Origin: Hanleya hanleyi
Taxonomy: Eukaryota > Mollusca > Polyplacophora > Lepidopleurida > Hanleyidae
DNA length: 64,000 nt
Assembly (NCBI GenBank): GCA_036873755.1
Contig: JAVTVY010010595.1
Location: 1-64,000, forward strand
Reading direction: 5' to 3'
Shown: piece by piece, positions 7,304-19,379 of the stretch
Position numbering within the stretch: the stretch's first letter is position 1
How the letters are laid out: each line of letters begins with the position of its first letter
Notes under the pieces: model-generated
Told to the model about the DNA's origin: nothing
The model's database searches: none
What the model saw: the letters and a program-made list of their open reading frames with translations, nothing else
Translations under genes and position numbers: made by a program

Positions 7304-8524
7304 TTAAGAGCGTTCCTCGATTGTCCAAATCCCGGATGTCGACTTGGACTCGAAGTGGGCTACCCAACCTTCATAGATGCGCCTGTGTACAGATGATGTG
7401 TCGGACGAAACGGAAGTAGGGACACGCCTGGCATAACGTTTAAGTGGATCCAGCCACCATTGGAGGCATTGGTTGACAAGATGCGTGACTGGTATCCATG
7501 GGTTCAACTGCCTTTCAACCCATTGATGATTGAAGTAAATCATTAAGGGAGGAATCTGCAGACGACCTCTTGGTATTACGTCCTGTGTAGACATCAAGAG
7601 GCTGACTATCGCAGCAAAGTGTAGATCCCTGGCTTGAGATAACTTGAGAAACTGAGGTATCTGTTTTGTTATCTTTTGCCAACGATCTTCTGGGGGTTTG
7701 GTGAGAGCTAGTAGCGTATCGTAGTCCACCCCAAGAAATTTGCACCTTTGCGACGGAGTCAGTTCTGATTTCTCTTCGTGTGGGAGGTGACACAGAGATA
7801 TCAGTATCCTTCAGACAAACTGCGTGTCCCGGATTAACTGCTCTTTGCAGGTATTCCTTAGGATAAAGTCATACTTTATATTACCTAGACTGTGCAGGAA
7901 TAGTGTCACTGGTGTAAACAGTCGCGTGAACCCCCAGGGGGAAGTTGAAAGGCCGAACGGAAGTGCTTGAATTTGGAAGCGTCGTTTGCCGACCATGAAG
8001 CTCAAGTACTTTCTGTCCGGTGGATATATATGCATATGTAGGTATGCCTCCCTTAAATCCAGGGAGGTCAGTCATTCCCCCTGCTTGAGGACCGACCAGA
8101 TGGACCGGAAGGACTCCATGTGGAAGTATGGCAGTGGAGTAAGGTAGTGCTTGTTGAGCCGATTGAGGTTGCTAAACACATGCATCTCGGACGGGTCTTT
8201 CTTGGGGACCAGCAAGACTGGTGAATAGAACCCTGGAGTTTTGTCACAAACCGTAAGTTCTATGACGGCCACTTTCTCTATCAGCTTGTCCACAGAGGAT
8301 TGTATTGCTGATAGATGACCCGCTCGCAAAGGGATGCGAGATGAATCGCAGTCAATGGCGGAATCGTGTCGAACGATAGGCAGTAGCCATATCTTATTGT
8401 TCGGATGACGCATGATTCCGCCCCGATTATTGTCCAGTTCCCCCAAAACAACTGATGTCTTCACCCTACCAGAGGATCTTGTTGTGGCGGGACCGGAAAC
8501 CTGATATGCCAGTCTTTCCACCAT
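7304..8524 (-). pseudogene. DIRS reverse transcriptase / RNase H, frameshifted
   Basis: Fragments read in order: FYSPVLLVPKKD and LNRLNKHYL (fingers/palm); LTSLDLREAYLH (motif A, Asp retained, after an in-frame stop near 8072); FQIQALPFGLSTSPW (motif B). The position of the YxDD box reads KYDFIL, so catalytic Asp residues are lost. Thumb/connection follows (DYDTLLALTKPPEDRW), then the start of RNase H (SSDTSSV...GWVAHFESKS...GIWTIEER). At least three frame breaks. Non-functional. Confidence 0.8.
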
Positions 8525-8554
8525 ACTGGAAGCCAGCCGGTATGAACCGAAACA

Positions 8555-8761
8555 TCACTTATTCTGCTTTGACTGCTTGCCTTTCCCCTTGCCTCTCTTC
8601 TTCCTACCCCAGCCCGATAACTTGGGGTCGTCCGAAGGAGGTGCTTGCCCTTGCCGTTGCCCATGTTCACCCTTAGGGTGCACTCCACACTTGCCACGGT
8701 TTCGCAAAAGTGGCCCCTCCCTAATTTTATAATAAGGAAGGTCGCCCGATTTTGACAGCAT
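8555..8761 (-). pseudogene. DIRS gag (ORF1) C-terminal remnant
   Basis: A 68-codon fragment ending in a Lys/Gly-rich tail (GRKKRGKGKGKQSKQNK) just upstream of and overlapping the RT frame. It corresponds to the RGG/Lys-rich gag tail of the second DIRS copy. The rest of gag is missing. Confidence 0.55.
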
Positions 8762-8770
8762 GGTAATTCT

Positions 8771-9400
8771 TCTTACCTTTCTACTAACTGATATCTATAG
8801 TATCATCCTGCTGGACGTAACCATTTCTCCAAACGAGGCTATACCAATTGCTTGTTGATCGCACCCACTCGCCACTACAGAGTTGATCATGTCCGGAATT
8901 GAATATCCGGTCCTTATCACGAATTGTTAGATTCTTGGTATGTGCTTTAGAATAGGTTAACCAGAGGACTATTCTGTGAAGTCATGTGACGCAGTCAGTA
9001 TGTCGGCACCTCTTCCCACTTCCCTTATATGTGTTGTAATTAGGACCGGAAGTCAAAGCTGCTGGTCACTTAGATAAAGCGCCGGAAGCCACTGATCTGT
9101 CATGCTCTATTCGAGACATCTCAGGTCTGACTTCAAAACCAAACAGTAAAGAAGGAGCTGTTGAAGTCTGTAACAGTCTCCTCTTTACTGCTTCCAGTGT
9201 GTACTCGTGTACTAATGGAATGCAGGCCTTTCTTCTTAAGTACACAATTGTTCTTGACTCTGTGCCCCCGCCAATGAATACAATCCATCCTGAATGGCTT
9301 TAAGAAATCAGTCCAAAGGTCTGAATCGCTACTCCTTGGTGGGCAGTTTCCTCAAGCGTGGCAGCCTGCTTGTTCGGAAACGGAACAGTGATATTAGATA
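8771..9400. other. No recognisable gene
   Basis: Mixed-composition sequence between the DIRS remnant and the 156-bp array. It may hold the DIRS 5' non-coding part, but I could not match it to anything else in the window. Confidence 0.5.
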
Positions 9401-9404
9401 TTAG

Positions 9405-10345
9405 CCACGAGGCGGCCATCTTGGATTTCCCCATGCAACCTTGTTATCGCGATTTCTCAGGAACTACTGCATGGATCTTTCTCAAATTTGGTACACAGGT
9501 TCCCCTTGGGGTCTAGTTGTGCAAGATATCTTTTCTGGTCCGATTCGAAAACCAATATGGCCACCAGGCAGCCATCTTGGATTTCCCCCATGAAACTTTG
9601 TTATTGTCATTTCTCCGGAAGTATTGCATGGATCTTTCTCAAATTTGGTACACAGGTTCCCCTTGGGGTCTAGTTGTGCAAGATACCTTTTCTGATTCGA
9701 TTCGAAAATTCAATACGGTCACCAGGCAGCCATCTTGGATTTCCCCATGAAACTTGTTATCGCGATTTCCCAGGAACTACTGCATGGATCTTTCTCAAAT
9801 TCGGTACACAGGTTCCCCTTGGGGTCTAGTTGTGCAAGATACCTTTTTCTGGTCCGATTCGAAAATCCAATATGGCCACAAGGCAGCCATCTTGGATTTC
9901 CCCATGAAACCTTGTTATCGCGATTTCTCAGGAACTACTGCATGGATCTTTCTTAAATTTGGTTCACAGCTTTCCCTTGGGGTCTATTTGTGCAAGATAC
10001 CTTTTTTGGTCCGATTCGAAAATCCAATATGGCCACCAGGCAGCCATCTTGGATTTCCCCATGAAACCGTGTTATCGCGATTTCTCAGGAATTACTGCAT
10101 GGATCTTTCTCAAATTTGGTACACAGGTTCCCATTTGGGTCTTAGTTGTGCAAGATACCTTTTTGGTCCGATTCGAAAATCCAATATGACAGCCAGCCGG
10201 CCATTTTGAATTTCCCCTTGAAACATTTATCGTGAATTCTCAGGAACTAATTCATGGATCTTTCTGAAATTTGGTACACCAGTCCCACATTGGGCCTAGT
10301 TGTGCAAGATATCTTTTTGTGGTCCAATTCAAAAATCAAAGTTAC
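9405..10345. repeat. Tandem array of a ~156-bp unit (about 6 copies)
   Basis: Each unit runs through GGCAGCCATCTTGGATTTCC, TTGTTATCGCGATTTCTCAG, TACTGCATGGATCTTTCTCA, GGTACACAGGTTCCC and GTGCAAGATA(C/T)CTTTT. CAGCCATCTTGGATTTCC recurs at about 9413, 9567, 9726, 9885 and 10043, a spacing of 154-159. The sixth copy (about 10196) is diverged. Long plus-strand frames across it are by-products of the repeat. Confidence 0.9.
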
Positions 10346-11254
10346 GCTTCAAATTAATAAGGTATTCCCGAGTTGTGACGTTGCATCACAAGAGTCGGCG
10401 GATCAAACGGTGGGGCATATTCTATATATTGAGTATAGAGAATATCCATACTTCCACCATCTATATCAAGGAGTTCAAATGATTCCGAATTAAAATGTAT
10501 TTCTTCAAATTTTAAATCAGTTTCCTTTAGTCCATGCCGTTGCAAGTGAACTGCCCCACCGTTTCCTCTGCCGATGGGTCGGCTACATGAGGGATGTCAC
10601 TCTTGTCACTCAACGTCACAACTCGACAACTGTAGACTATCGGTACTGCATGTTTCGATCCAACGGAGATAATCAGGATTCACACACTTTCAACATAACT
10701 GTAGGGACCGTATCCCTTCAATATTAAGTTGTGTATCGGTACCACCTTGCTATTTTAGAGGATGGTATCTCAAAACAGATATCTTAAAGTAACCCAGTAA
10801 GCAGAACAGAATTAGCATTCGTTCCTAATTATAAAATCTTCGGTAGGCCTACATATGTTTCATAGCTCATGCCAAATTGTCAAAAAGATTTGTCTTCGCT
10901 TACAATACACAATGATGACACGTGCAAAAAAATATATACTAGAAAACGAAGATGAAGGATCCTCCCGACATTCAGTTTCAGACTTATCTAACTTTGCTCA
11001 TTTCACTTGTACTATAACAACCGACATGTCAAGTACAGTTTCTAGAAATCTTGAAACTCCTGAAACTTATAAAGATATCTTGGTGTTTTCCTGTATCCCT
11101 TTTTCAATCTTTTTCGCTCAAAATAAATTCAAAATTCTGCAAACAAAATTACCAATCAATTGTTTGTTCTTAGTAACAATGGACAAAAAGATCCTCTTTT
11201 CATTAGCTTACAATTATCAGACAATGGTGGGCGCCAAGATCCTTGAGGATCTCT
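10346..11254. other. AT-rich stretch with one unassigned frame
   Basis: A 166-codon plus frame (10855-11355) runs into the inverted repeat. Its composition (Phe/Ile/Lys/Thr mixture, no motif) and lack of flanking signals make it more likely chance than gene. Nothing else seen. Confidence 0.4.
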
Positions 11255-12952
11255 CGTTCAATATAAGATGTGATATATATGTTACATTCTTAGAAGCACA
11301 AAACCGTAGACCTTTCTCTGGATTGCTAGCTACCAATTGGGATCAAGGCCATTAAACAACTTGGAAATCTGGACCAGTGTAATTCCAGATGTACGGGTGT
11401 ATATTGAAGCCCCTTGGACTCTTGTTTTTAAATTGGAATGTTATTCGCGCAGTAAAACTTATCTCGCTTCCACTTATTGCACTCTGTGTCCTCACTGAGT
11501 CGACTACTTAAAGAATCTAAAAATAATACAGATCCCAGCCTGCGCAGGTCACGTGCATGCTCACACCCAAACCAAAATATTGTTCCTTCAACTGAAAGTC
11601 CCAAGTCCCCATTACTGTTCAGCTCTGTGAAAATCAAAGTTTTTCGATGAAATCACTACTGTCATGACTGTTGGATTACCTTACAATGACTGATATTCTA
11701 CAAGAAGTCCTTTGGGAAGTATTCTTTACAATTATCAAGCGATATATGGCCTCTCACATGTCGCAAATGTCTTGCATCTCGTGTGGTAAAGCAAAACCTT
11801 TGTTTTTGGGCACCGGGTTTATTCAAAACCTATCTAAACGGGACACTGGCAGGCGTAGAAAGCCCGCAAGTGTCTCAAACTATCGCTGGCCAGGCGATGT
11901 GTGTAGCTGCATCTCCCCATTCTAATGTAGAAAATAAGGAGGTTAAGTAACGAGGCATGCTGATTCGGCAGTCGGGGGGAATATGCTAGGATTTATTGAC
12001 GTACAAAAAGATAAACCATCCCCCCCCGACCCAGTTTCTTTCTTTTCAGACTCCACAAAAGTTCTTACAGGTAAGAGACTGACTAAAATGGTTCTAGTGT
12101 AAGGAACTCTTGAAGACATCAGTTCCGGCAACACATTATGAAGGTGGACGTCAAACTTCCGCTCTCCAAGACTCCTATGGATGATAACGGAGAATCGGAG
12201 ACAGGACCAGGCGTGGTGTCGGAGAGCCAGTTAACTTATGATGCATCGACGGCTAAGTTTTCATTTTGTCCTGGGCCCATGATATGCCTTCCTCAACCTG
12301 GTTGAGGTCTGTATTTTCGATCCTTGCTAACACCTACTAATGTAGGGACCACTGGTCAGTCTAATATTCTACGGGCGACTTCCGGTTTCTCTGGTGGCCC
12401 TACTCGTCCCCCTGCCGATGACTATGAGCCTTCTGAGCCACCAGAGATTGAGGTTCCCACACCACCAGGCAGATATGTATGCTAGTACCGTAAATATGCC
12501 AAGACCTACACCAAGCCCTGTAACGCAGTATCAAGACTCTTTACAACTAGGCCAAGTCTATCGGCATCCGGTTGTGAGAACGTATCAGCCCTTGCACGGC
12601 TTGGCACAAGTGTTGACTTCCGGTGGTGTAGGTGGTTCTGGTCCGGGTCTGCTACGTGCGATGCTCCCCTCCTGTCCGTGCTTCTGGTTTCCACTTATGC
12701 CAGTTCACCGACCTTTACAATGGCCGTGTGCGGCCAAGCGTGTGGTCATTGAACCACACCCCATCAGGCCTTGCTTCCAGTTCACTCTCAAGTTTCCAAT
12801 CCTGTCCTGGCTGCTATCCTCGCGGGGATGAAACACACAGGAAATGAAGGAACTGAGAGAGGCTATGGCCAGTCGATTCCCGGGCGGTACTACACTGCAT
12901 CCAGTATCAACTGACCAGCCGGAAACTAATTTGATGGGGTCTATCCCCTCCA
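11255..12952 (+). repeat. Left arm of a 1.7-kb inverted repeat
   Basis: From TTCAATATAAGATGTGATAT (11255) to GGGGTCTATCCCCTCC (about 12952) this arm is the reverse complement of 13523-15291 with only scattered substitutions. It starts with the dispersed repeat also seen at 5272 and 63480, then carries a gag-like region (MKVDVKLPLSKTPMDDNGES at about 12138; a Pro-rich DYEPSEPPEIEVPTPP stretch; LLPVHSQVS...LAAILAGMK). Confidence 0.93.
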
Positions 12953-13420
12953 AGAGTCTCTACTGGCAGGAAGCCTGGGAGGATATGGAGGAGGATAGGG
13001 ATCAATACAGAGATTCAGAATATAACGAACCTACCAATGTTCTCCCGGATGCAGTACACTTCCTGCCTCAACTTCTATCCATTCTGTATGCGACTTGTCA
13101 GAACGTTAGCTCAACTCACTTCACAGAAGGAACGTGCTATCATATACATTTACCTGTATATGGCGAGATTCTGCTGGTGGACGTTTCGTCCCCGAGGTCC
13201 GCCCCCTGTAAAGACCTTTTGGTCTTTGATATATGTTGGCATTGTGGGAAGTTGAAGCTGGGTCGACATCGGGCCTAAGTACAGACATGACAGACTAGTC
13301 TTTTGTGTTAAATGCCGTCATTTTCATCTGACGACGATACAGCTCACCAATCCCCAGTGTACGAGTTGTCACAGCGACACAGCTCACCAATTACCAATAT
13401 ACGCTCTCTAGATTTGTATC
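12844..13420 (+). pseudogene. Degenerate gag-like zinc-finger ORF spanning the inverted-repeat spacer
   Basis: An open frame at 12844-13278 (MKELREAMASRFPGG start, amphipathic helix; DVSSPRSAP; ends CWHCGKLKLGRHRA, stop). After a frame change it continues as KYRHDRLVFCVKCRHFHL...NPQCTSCH until about 13410. Together these give four Cys pairs or half-pairs, like the N-terminal zinc finger of DIRS-type ORF1. The Ala-rich LLPVHSQVS...LAAILAGMK helix lies just upstream. Likely a broken structural protein of a retroelement; assignment tentative. Confidence 0.4.
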
Positions 13421-13522
13421 TAATACCATTTATGCCGGTGCTAGGGGCCATGTGGTCATGTCATCCAAGTTGCCACATGAACAGCTACAATAAAAGCGTA
13501 CCCGAGATACAACACATCTTCG

Positions 13523-15291
13523 AGGGGATAGACCCCATCAAATTAGTTTCCGGCTGGTTAGGCTGGTCAGTTGATACTGGATGCAGTGTAGTACCGCCCG
13601 GGAATCGACTGGCCATAGCCTCTCTCAGTTCCTTCATTTCCTGTCTCTGCTGTTTCATCCCCGCGAGGATAGCAGCCAGGACCGGATCGGAAACTTGAGA
13701 GTGAACTGGAAGCAAGGCCTGATGAGGTGTGGTTCAATGACCACACGCTTGGCCGCACACGGCCATTGTAAAGGTCGGTGAACTGGCATAAGTGGAAACC
13801 AGAAGCACGGACAGGAGGGAAGCATCGCACGTAGCAGACCCGGACCAGAACCACCTACACCACCGGAAGTCAATACTTGTGCCAAGCCGTGCAAGGGCTG
13901 GTACTTTCTCACAACCGGATGCCGATAGACTTGGCCTAGTTGTAAAGAGTCTTGATACTGCGTTACAGGGCTTGGTGTAGGTCTTGGCATATTTACGGTA
14001 CTAGCATACATATCTGCCTGGTGTTGTGGGAACCTCAATCTCTGGTGGCTCAGAAGGCTCATAGTCATCGGCAGGGGGACGAGTAGGGCCACCAGAGAAA
14101 CCGGAAGTCGCCCGTAGAATATTAGACTGACCAGTGGTCCCTACATTAGTAGGTGTTAGCAAGGATCGAAAATCCAGACCTCAACCAGGTTGAGGAAGGC
14201 ATACTCACAGGCCCAGGACCAAATGAAAACTTAGCCATCGATGCATCATAAGTTAACTGGCTCTCCGACACCACGCCTGGTCCTGTCTCCGATTCCCCGT
14301 TATCATCCATAGGAGTCTTGGAGAGCGGAAGTTTGACGTCCACCTTCATTGTGTTGCCGGAACTGATGTCTACAAGAGTTCCTTACACTAGAACCATTTT
14401 AGTCAGTCTCTTACCTGTAAGAACTTTTGTGGAGTCTGAAAAGAAAGAAACTGGGTCGGGGGGATGGTTTGTCTTTATCTACGTCAATAAATCCTAGCAT
14501 ATTCCCCCCGACTGCCGAATCAGCATGCCTCATTACTTAACCTCCTTATTTTCTACATTAGAATCGGGAGATGTAGACACATCTCCTGGCCAGCGACAGT
14601 TTGAGGCACTTGCAGGCTTTCTACGCCTGCCAGTGTCCCGTTTAGATAGGTTTTGAATAAACCCGGAGCCCATTTTATGCATTCCTCACACACACTATCC
14701 CAGGTGCACACGACCCCATGTTAGTAGCTTGGGCAAGTAGAATGGAGGTCAAACAAAGATTTTGCTTTACCACACGAGATGCAAGACATTTAAGACATGT
14801 GAGAGGCCATATCGCTTGATAATTGTAAAGAATACTTCCCAAAGGACTTCTTGTAGAATATCAGTCATTGTAAGGTAATCCAACAGTAGTGATTTCATCG
14901 AAAAACTTTGATTTCACAGAGCTGAACAGTAATGGGGACTTGGGACTTTCAGTTGAAGGAACAATATTTTGGTTTGGGTGTGAGCATGCACGTGACCTGC
15001 GCAGGCTGGGATCTGTATTATTTTTAGATTCTTTAAGTAGTCGACTCAGTGAGGACACAGAGTGCAATAAGTGGAAGCGAGGTAAGTTTTACTGCGCAAA
15101 TAACATTCCAATTTAAAAACAAGAGTCCAAGGGGCTTCAATATACACCCGTACATCTGGAATTACACTGGTCCAGATTTCCAAGTTGTTTAATGGCCTTG
15201 ATCCCAATTGGTAGCTAGCAATCCAGAGAAAGGTCTACGGTTTTGTGCTTCTAAGAATGTAACATATATATCACATCTTATATTGAATGAT
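13523..15291 (-). repeat. Right arm of the 1.7-kb inverted repeat
   Basis: Near-identical reverse complement of 11255-12952. The clearest structural difference is an extra ~80 bp (about 14673-14752, containing CATTCCTCACACACAC) that is absent from the left arm. Small differences (ACCGGATCGG against AATCCTGTCC near the centre) show the arms have begun to diverge. Confidence 0.93.
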
Positions 15292-15769
15292 AAACTAAAA
15301 TGGGCTTAACTCTTGGTAACTAGGTGACAAGAGCTTAGCTTTCACATCCTACACTTAAATCGCCAATAGTCAGACACAAGAAAATAGTTTCCTTCAAATA
15401 TATCTCTTTCAGGCAAGAAAATTTTTTCATGAAGGAAAATGTGAAGAAAATGATGAATTAAACCTTTGTTCTTGAGTTAATAAACAAGTATAAGTTCATA
15501 AAGGACCCCTCTCACAGTTAAATTAGTAAATGTATGGTCTTTATTTCAAAACAGTTTAACTAAATGTAGCTCTGGTATAGCCTTGTTCTATAGTACGTAC
15601 GTGAGAACAACGCTATGGCTGCAAACCAATCACCAGATCGAGTTGTTGGGAAAGTGCTGTACGGGCAATATTTACCGAACCAATTGACCATAACCAATAA
15701 AATAATTCGATTCTATGTCCACTTACCTTTCATAAAACACCTTGTTTATGAGTGAATGTCCCTTCTTAG

Positions 15770-15942
15770 CTTGGCAAGAGATCTAAACTCGGACGAGGGG
15801 AGTAAAACTGTCCACATCGCCGCCATCTTTACATCGGAACAGAACGCTGATTACGCGCCACAACAACTCGCGATAAACACTACATGCACAATGGCGATGT
15901 GGACAGTTTTAATCCCCTCGTCCGAGTTTAGACGTCTTGCAA
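15770..15942. repeat. Nested palindromic MITE
   Basis: Arms of about 50 bp (15770-15822 and 15893-15942) match through AAACTCGGACGAGGGGA and CTGTCCACATCGCC with few mismatches around a ~70-bp loop. It lies just inside the left TIR of the larger element, so it inserted there or forms part of its subterminal region. Confidence 0.85.
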
Positions 15943-15951
15943 AACTAACAT

Positions 15952-15990
15952 GAGGCAGCACCTAAAAGGTGCAACAACCCCTCAGCCAGA
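15952..15990. repeat. Short hairpin repeat shared with 63749-63791
   Basis: ACATGAGGC(A/T)GCACCTAAAAGGTGC, then ACCCCTCAGC. The inner GCACCTAAAAGGTGC is a perfect hairpin. The closing motif CCCTCAGC, inverted (GCTGAGGGG), also ends the block at 18461-18480. Probably the terminus of a dispersed family. Confidence 0.6.
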
Positions 15991-16639
15991 CAGTTTTAGT
16001 CAGTGTATATTGGTACACAATGAATGAAAAATGCATATGTAAAAGCCTGAAAGATTTGGTTGAATGCAGAAGATGCTTTAGCAGTGGCTTAAAAAAGATT
16101 AAAATATGATAAATTCAGTGTGGGATGTTGGATGCATTGAAGGATTATAATAAATATTTTGACATAGCGCGTGCGAAAAATATGGCGGAAGAACAGAAAT
16201 ATTCTGAACAAAAACAAAAGGCTTCAAGCCATTTTGGCTTTGAACCCTAATAATAATCTAAACAATAATAAAAGTCTTTGATAGCAATAACTGTATGAAT
16301 CCCTGTGACTGTGTACCTGTTGATTGTCTGTCTCTTTCCATCTGTGATCAAGCAGAGGATGAGGATGGGTGGATGGCAATCCAAACAGCCTTGTGATATG
16401 AATAATATGTTTCATGGACACCAAATTGTATATCTGTGAGTTTGAAATTGGTGAAAATCTTGTCAATGGTTGTCGTAAGATCTGTGGTTGCATGGGGTGT
16501 GGATTAAGGGAAAGAGCCCATGCTCTTGGAAGAAGTCGTTTATCTTGGTTGTTTCAGCCGAGTCGACAGCAAAGTCATTGTTGAAGTCTCCAAGTATGAC
16601 AACATTAGTCGCTGAACAGTGGCTCCTTAGTGATGTAGA

Positions 16640-18290
16640 AAGTCCGCCCAATCAGAGAAACCAGTTCTGTCATTCATCGCAAGTTTCTTGATGCACTGAT
16701 GATGTATATCAAATTTTACATCGAACACTTGAACGGTATCAGAGAGAGATCATTAATGATTTTGCATAAATTAAAGATGGCCGCCTATCCTTCCGGTCAT
16801 TCAGAGGAACTGATCTTCATTGCGAGTGTCTTGATACATCGATGCTGTATACCAAGTTTCATATAGAACACTTAAATGGTATCCGAGATATATATCATTA
16901 AAGATTTTGCATAAATTAAAGATGGCCACCAAGATTTCCACCCAATCAGAGAAACCAGTTCTGTCAATCATCACAAGTCTCTTGCTGCATTGATGATGTT
17001 TACCAAATTTTATATCGAGCACTTAAACGGTATCAGAGAAACCAGTTCTGTCATTCATCGTAAGTTTCTTGATGCACTGATGATGTATATCAAATTTTAC
17101 ATCGAGCACTTGAACGGTATCAGAATGATTTTGCATAAAGTAAAGATGGCCGCCTATCCTTCCGGTCATTCAGAGGAACTGATCTTCATTGCGAGTGTCT
17201 TGATACATCGATGCTGTAAACCAAGTTTCATATAGAACACTTAAATGGTATCCGAGATATATATCATTAAAGATTTTGCATAACTTAAAGATGGCCACCA
17301 AGATTTCCACCCAATCAGAGAAACCAGTTCTGTCATTCATCATAAGTCTCTTGCTGCATCGATGATGTTTACCAAATTTTATATCGAGCACTTAAACGGT
17401 ATCAGAGATAGAGATCATTAATGATTTTGCATAAATTAAAAATGGCCGGCCATCCTTCCCGCCTCTCAGAAGAATTGATGTGGTTATTCAGTGCAAGTCA
17501 AGTCTCTTGATACATCGATGCTGTATACCAAGTTTCGTATAGAACACTTCAATGGTATCAAAGAAATACATCATTAAAGATTCTGCATAAATTAAAGATG
17601 GCCGCCAAGGCTTTCACCTAATCAGGAAAACTGGTTTGGTCATTCCTTCAAAGTTTCTTGATGTATCGATAATCTCTACAAAGTTTCACACTGAACAGCA
17701 AAATGGTTTCCGAGATACACAAGATTCATGGTTTCGCATATATTAAAGATGGCCGTCAAAGTTTCCACCCAATCGGGTCCAGATTCAATAGGGTTCTGGG
17801 TAATGAGCATATGGATGTGCACGGCAAGTTTGGTGTGCCTGGGGTAAGTCGTTCTAAAGAAAGCTTGGTAACGAGAAGTTTCGTATAGAACACTTCAATG
17901 GTATCAAAGAAATACATCATTAAAGATTCTGCATAAATTAAAGATGGCCACCAAGGCTTTCACCTAATCAGGAAAACTGGTTTGGTCATTCTTTCAAAGT
18001 TTCTTGATGTATCGATAATCTCTACAAAGTTTCACACTGAACAGCAAAATGGTTTCCGAGATACACAAGATTCATGGTTTCGCATAAATTAAAGATGGCC
18101 GCCAAAGTTTCCACCCAATCGGGTCCAGATTCAATAGGGTTCTGGGTCATGAGCATATGGATGTGCACGGCAAGTTTGGTGTGCCTAGGGTAAGTCGTTC
18201 TAAAGAAAGCTTGATAACGAGAAAGCTGTGATGGTTTCGCATAAATTGAAGATGGCCGCCAAAGTTTCCAACCAATCGGGTCCAGATTCA
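16640..18290. repeat. Tandem array of ~160-180-bp units with dimeric higher order
   Basis: Units carry GCATAAATTAAAGATGGCCG, TCAGAGAAACCAGTTCTGTC and a TTTCTTGATGCA...ATCAAATTTTACATCGA core. Alternate units recur at about 360-370 bp (16680 with 17045; 17528 with 17888), so the array has a two-unit repeat structure. Open frames across it are not genes. Confidence 0.85.
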
Positions 18291-18385
18291 ATAGGCTTGT
18301 GGTTGACCACCCAACAATTCTGTATACCAAATTTGAAGTCTCTAGAAGGAACGGTTCGGTTTCTAGATCGATCACAAGAATTGTT

Positions 18386-18440
18386 GACGACCGGACGACC
18401 GGACGACCGTACGACCGGATGACCGGACGACCGGACGTAC
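18386..18440. repeat. (GACGACCG)n-like microsatellite
   Basis: About six imperfect copies of GACGACCG next to the internal end of the right TIR, followed by the CAGCCTAATAGGCTGAGGGG hairpin. Confidence 0.8.
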
Positions 18441-18690
18441 ATGCCAACGACAAGACCCCGCAGCCTAATAGGCTGAGGGGTAAAAATGGACAGTCGCTGA
18501 TAAACAAGGTGTTTTATGAAAGGTAAGTGGACATAGAATCGAATTATTTTATTGGTTATTGTCAATTGGTTCGGCAAATATTGCCCGTATGGCACTTTTC
18601 CAACAACTCGATCTGGTGATTGGTTTGCAGCCATAGCATTGTTCTCACGTAGTATAGAACAAGGCTATACCAGAGCTAAACTAACTGTAG

Positions 18691-18968
18691 CTGTTTCTTT
18701 CATGTATCAAACACGGGAGACAACTTCACAGGACAAATACCATATACATGTAGGGGAGACAACTCTGAATATTCCAACCTAACACATATAGTCAGCTAAA
18801 CTGGATTCAGTTTTGTGCGACCGTGACCTCGGACAAATTGATCTCAAAATAAATATGGCTCCTCTTTGCCATGCGAGTAAGGTATACCCAATGATTGGTA
18901 CAATCCATACCTTGAAGCTAGAGATATCGCACGGACACAACGCATGTTAATGGATGAATAGATGGACA
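18691..18968. other. Spacer between two TIR elements
   Basis: No gene or repeat recognised. Confidence 0.5.
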
Positions 18969-19379
18969 CCCTTACTGTCCAGAAGTGTCACACTTCATGT
19001 GAAGTGTGCCTAGAAGTGCCTCTGAAGAGTACACTTGAAAGGCACTTCAACGACAGAGAAAAATATTGGCACACTTCAAAGGTACTTCATTAGAAAAAGG
19101 CAGTAGTCAAGGGACTCCTCAAAGACACTTCATGGACTTTGTCAATTTCATAACAAAAAATGAGGGACTTCAGAGACACTTCTGAGACTTTGTTTTTGTT
19201 CGGCATAATCCAAGGTACTCCTCAAAGACACTTCTTGGACTTTGTCAGTTCTTCAGCAAAACTTAGGGGACTTCAGAGACACTTCTGAGACTTTGTTTTT
19301 GTTCTGCATAATCTAAGGTACTCCTCAAAGACACTTCTTGGACTTTGTCAGTTATATAAAAAAAATTAAAAAAAAATAT

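Larger units (their letters stand above)
5815..8770 (-). mobile_element. Decayed DIRS-type tyrosine-recombinase retrotransposon
   Basis: Reading leftwards, the order is gag C-terminal tail, reverse transcriptase, RNase H, methyltransferase-like domain, tyrosine recombinase: the DIRS order. Frames are broken several times. No terminal or internal complementary repeats were recognised, so the ends are approximate. A better-preserved relative lies at 36.6-42.5 kb; comparing the two shows which part each has lost. Confidence 0.85.
15553..18690. mobile_element. TIR / fold-back element filled with tandem repeats
   Basis: Terminal inverted repeats of about 210 bp: 15553-15765 and 18484-18690. Shared words include GGCTATACCAGAGCTA, TGGTTTGCAGCCATAGC, TAAGTGGACATAGAATCGAA and AACAAGGTGTTTTATG. 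Identity looks about 90%. The interior holds a nested palindrome (15770-15942) and two tandem-repeat blocks. No transposase frame; non-autonomous. Confidence 0.8.

Noticed and set aside
9488..10493. Plus-strand frames of 60-151 codons in the 156-bp array
   Set aside because: Each is the array unit translated (for example LKFGTQVPLG at every unit).
12394..14092. Mirror-image 145-codon frames on plus (12394) and minus (13655) as a gene pair
   Set aside because: They are the same repeat arm seen twice. The Pro/Leu-rich peptide is in a frame other than the gag-like one and shows no domain.
17703..18634. Frames around the GACGACCG tract and right TIR
   Set aside because: Translation of tandem repeat and microsatellite; no start context or homology.
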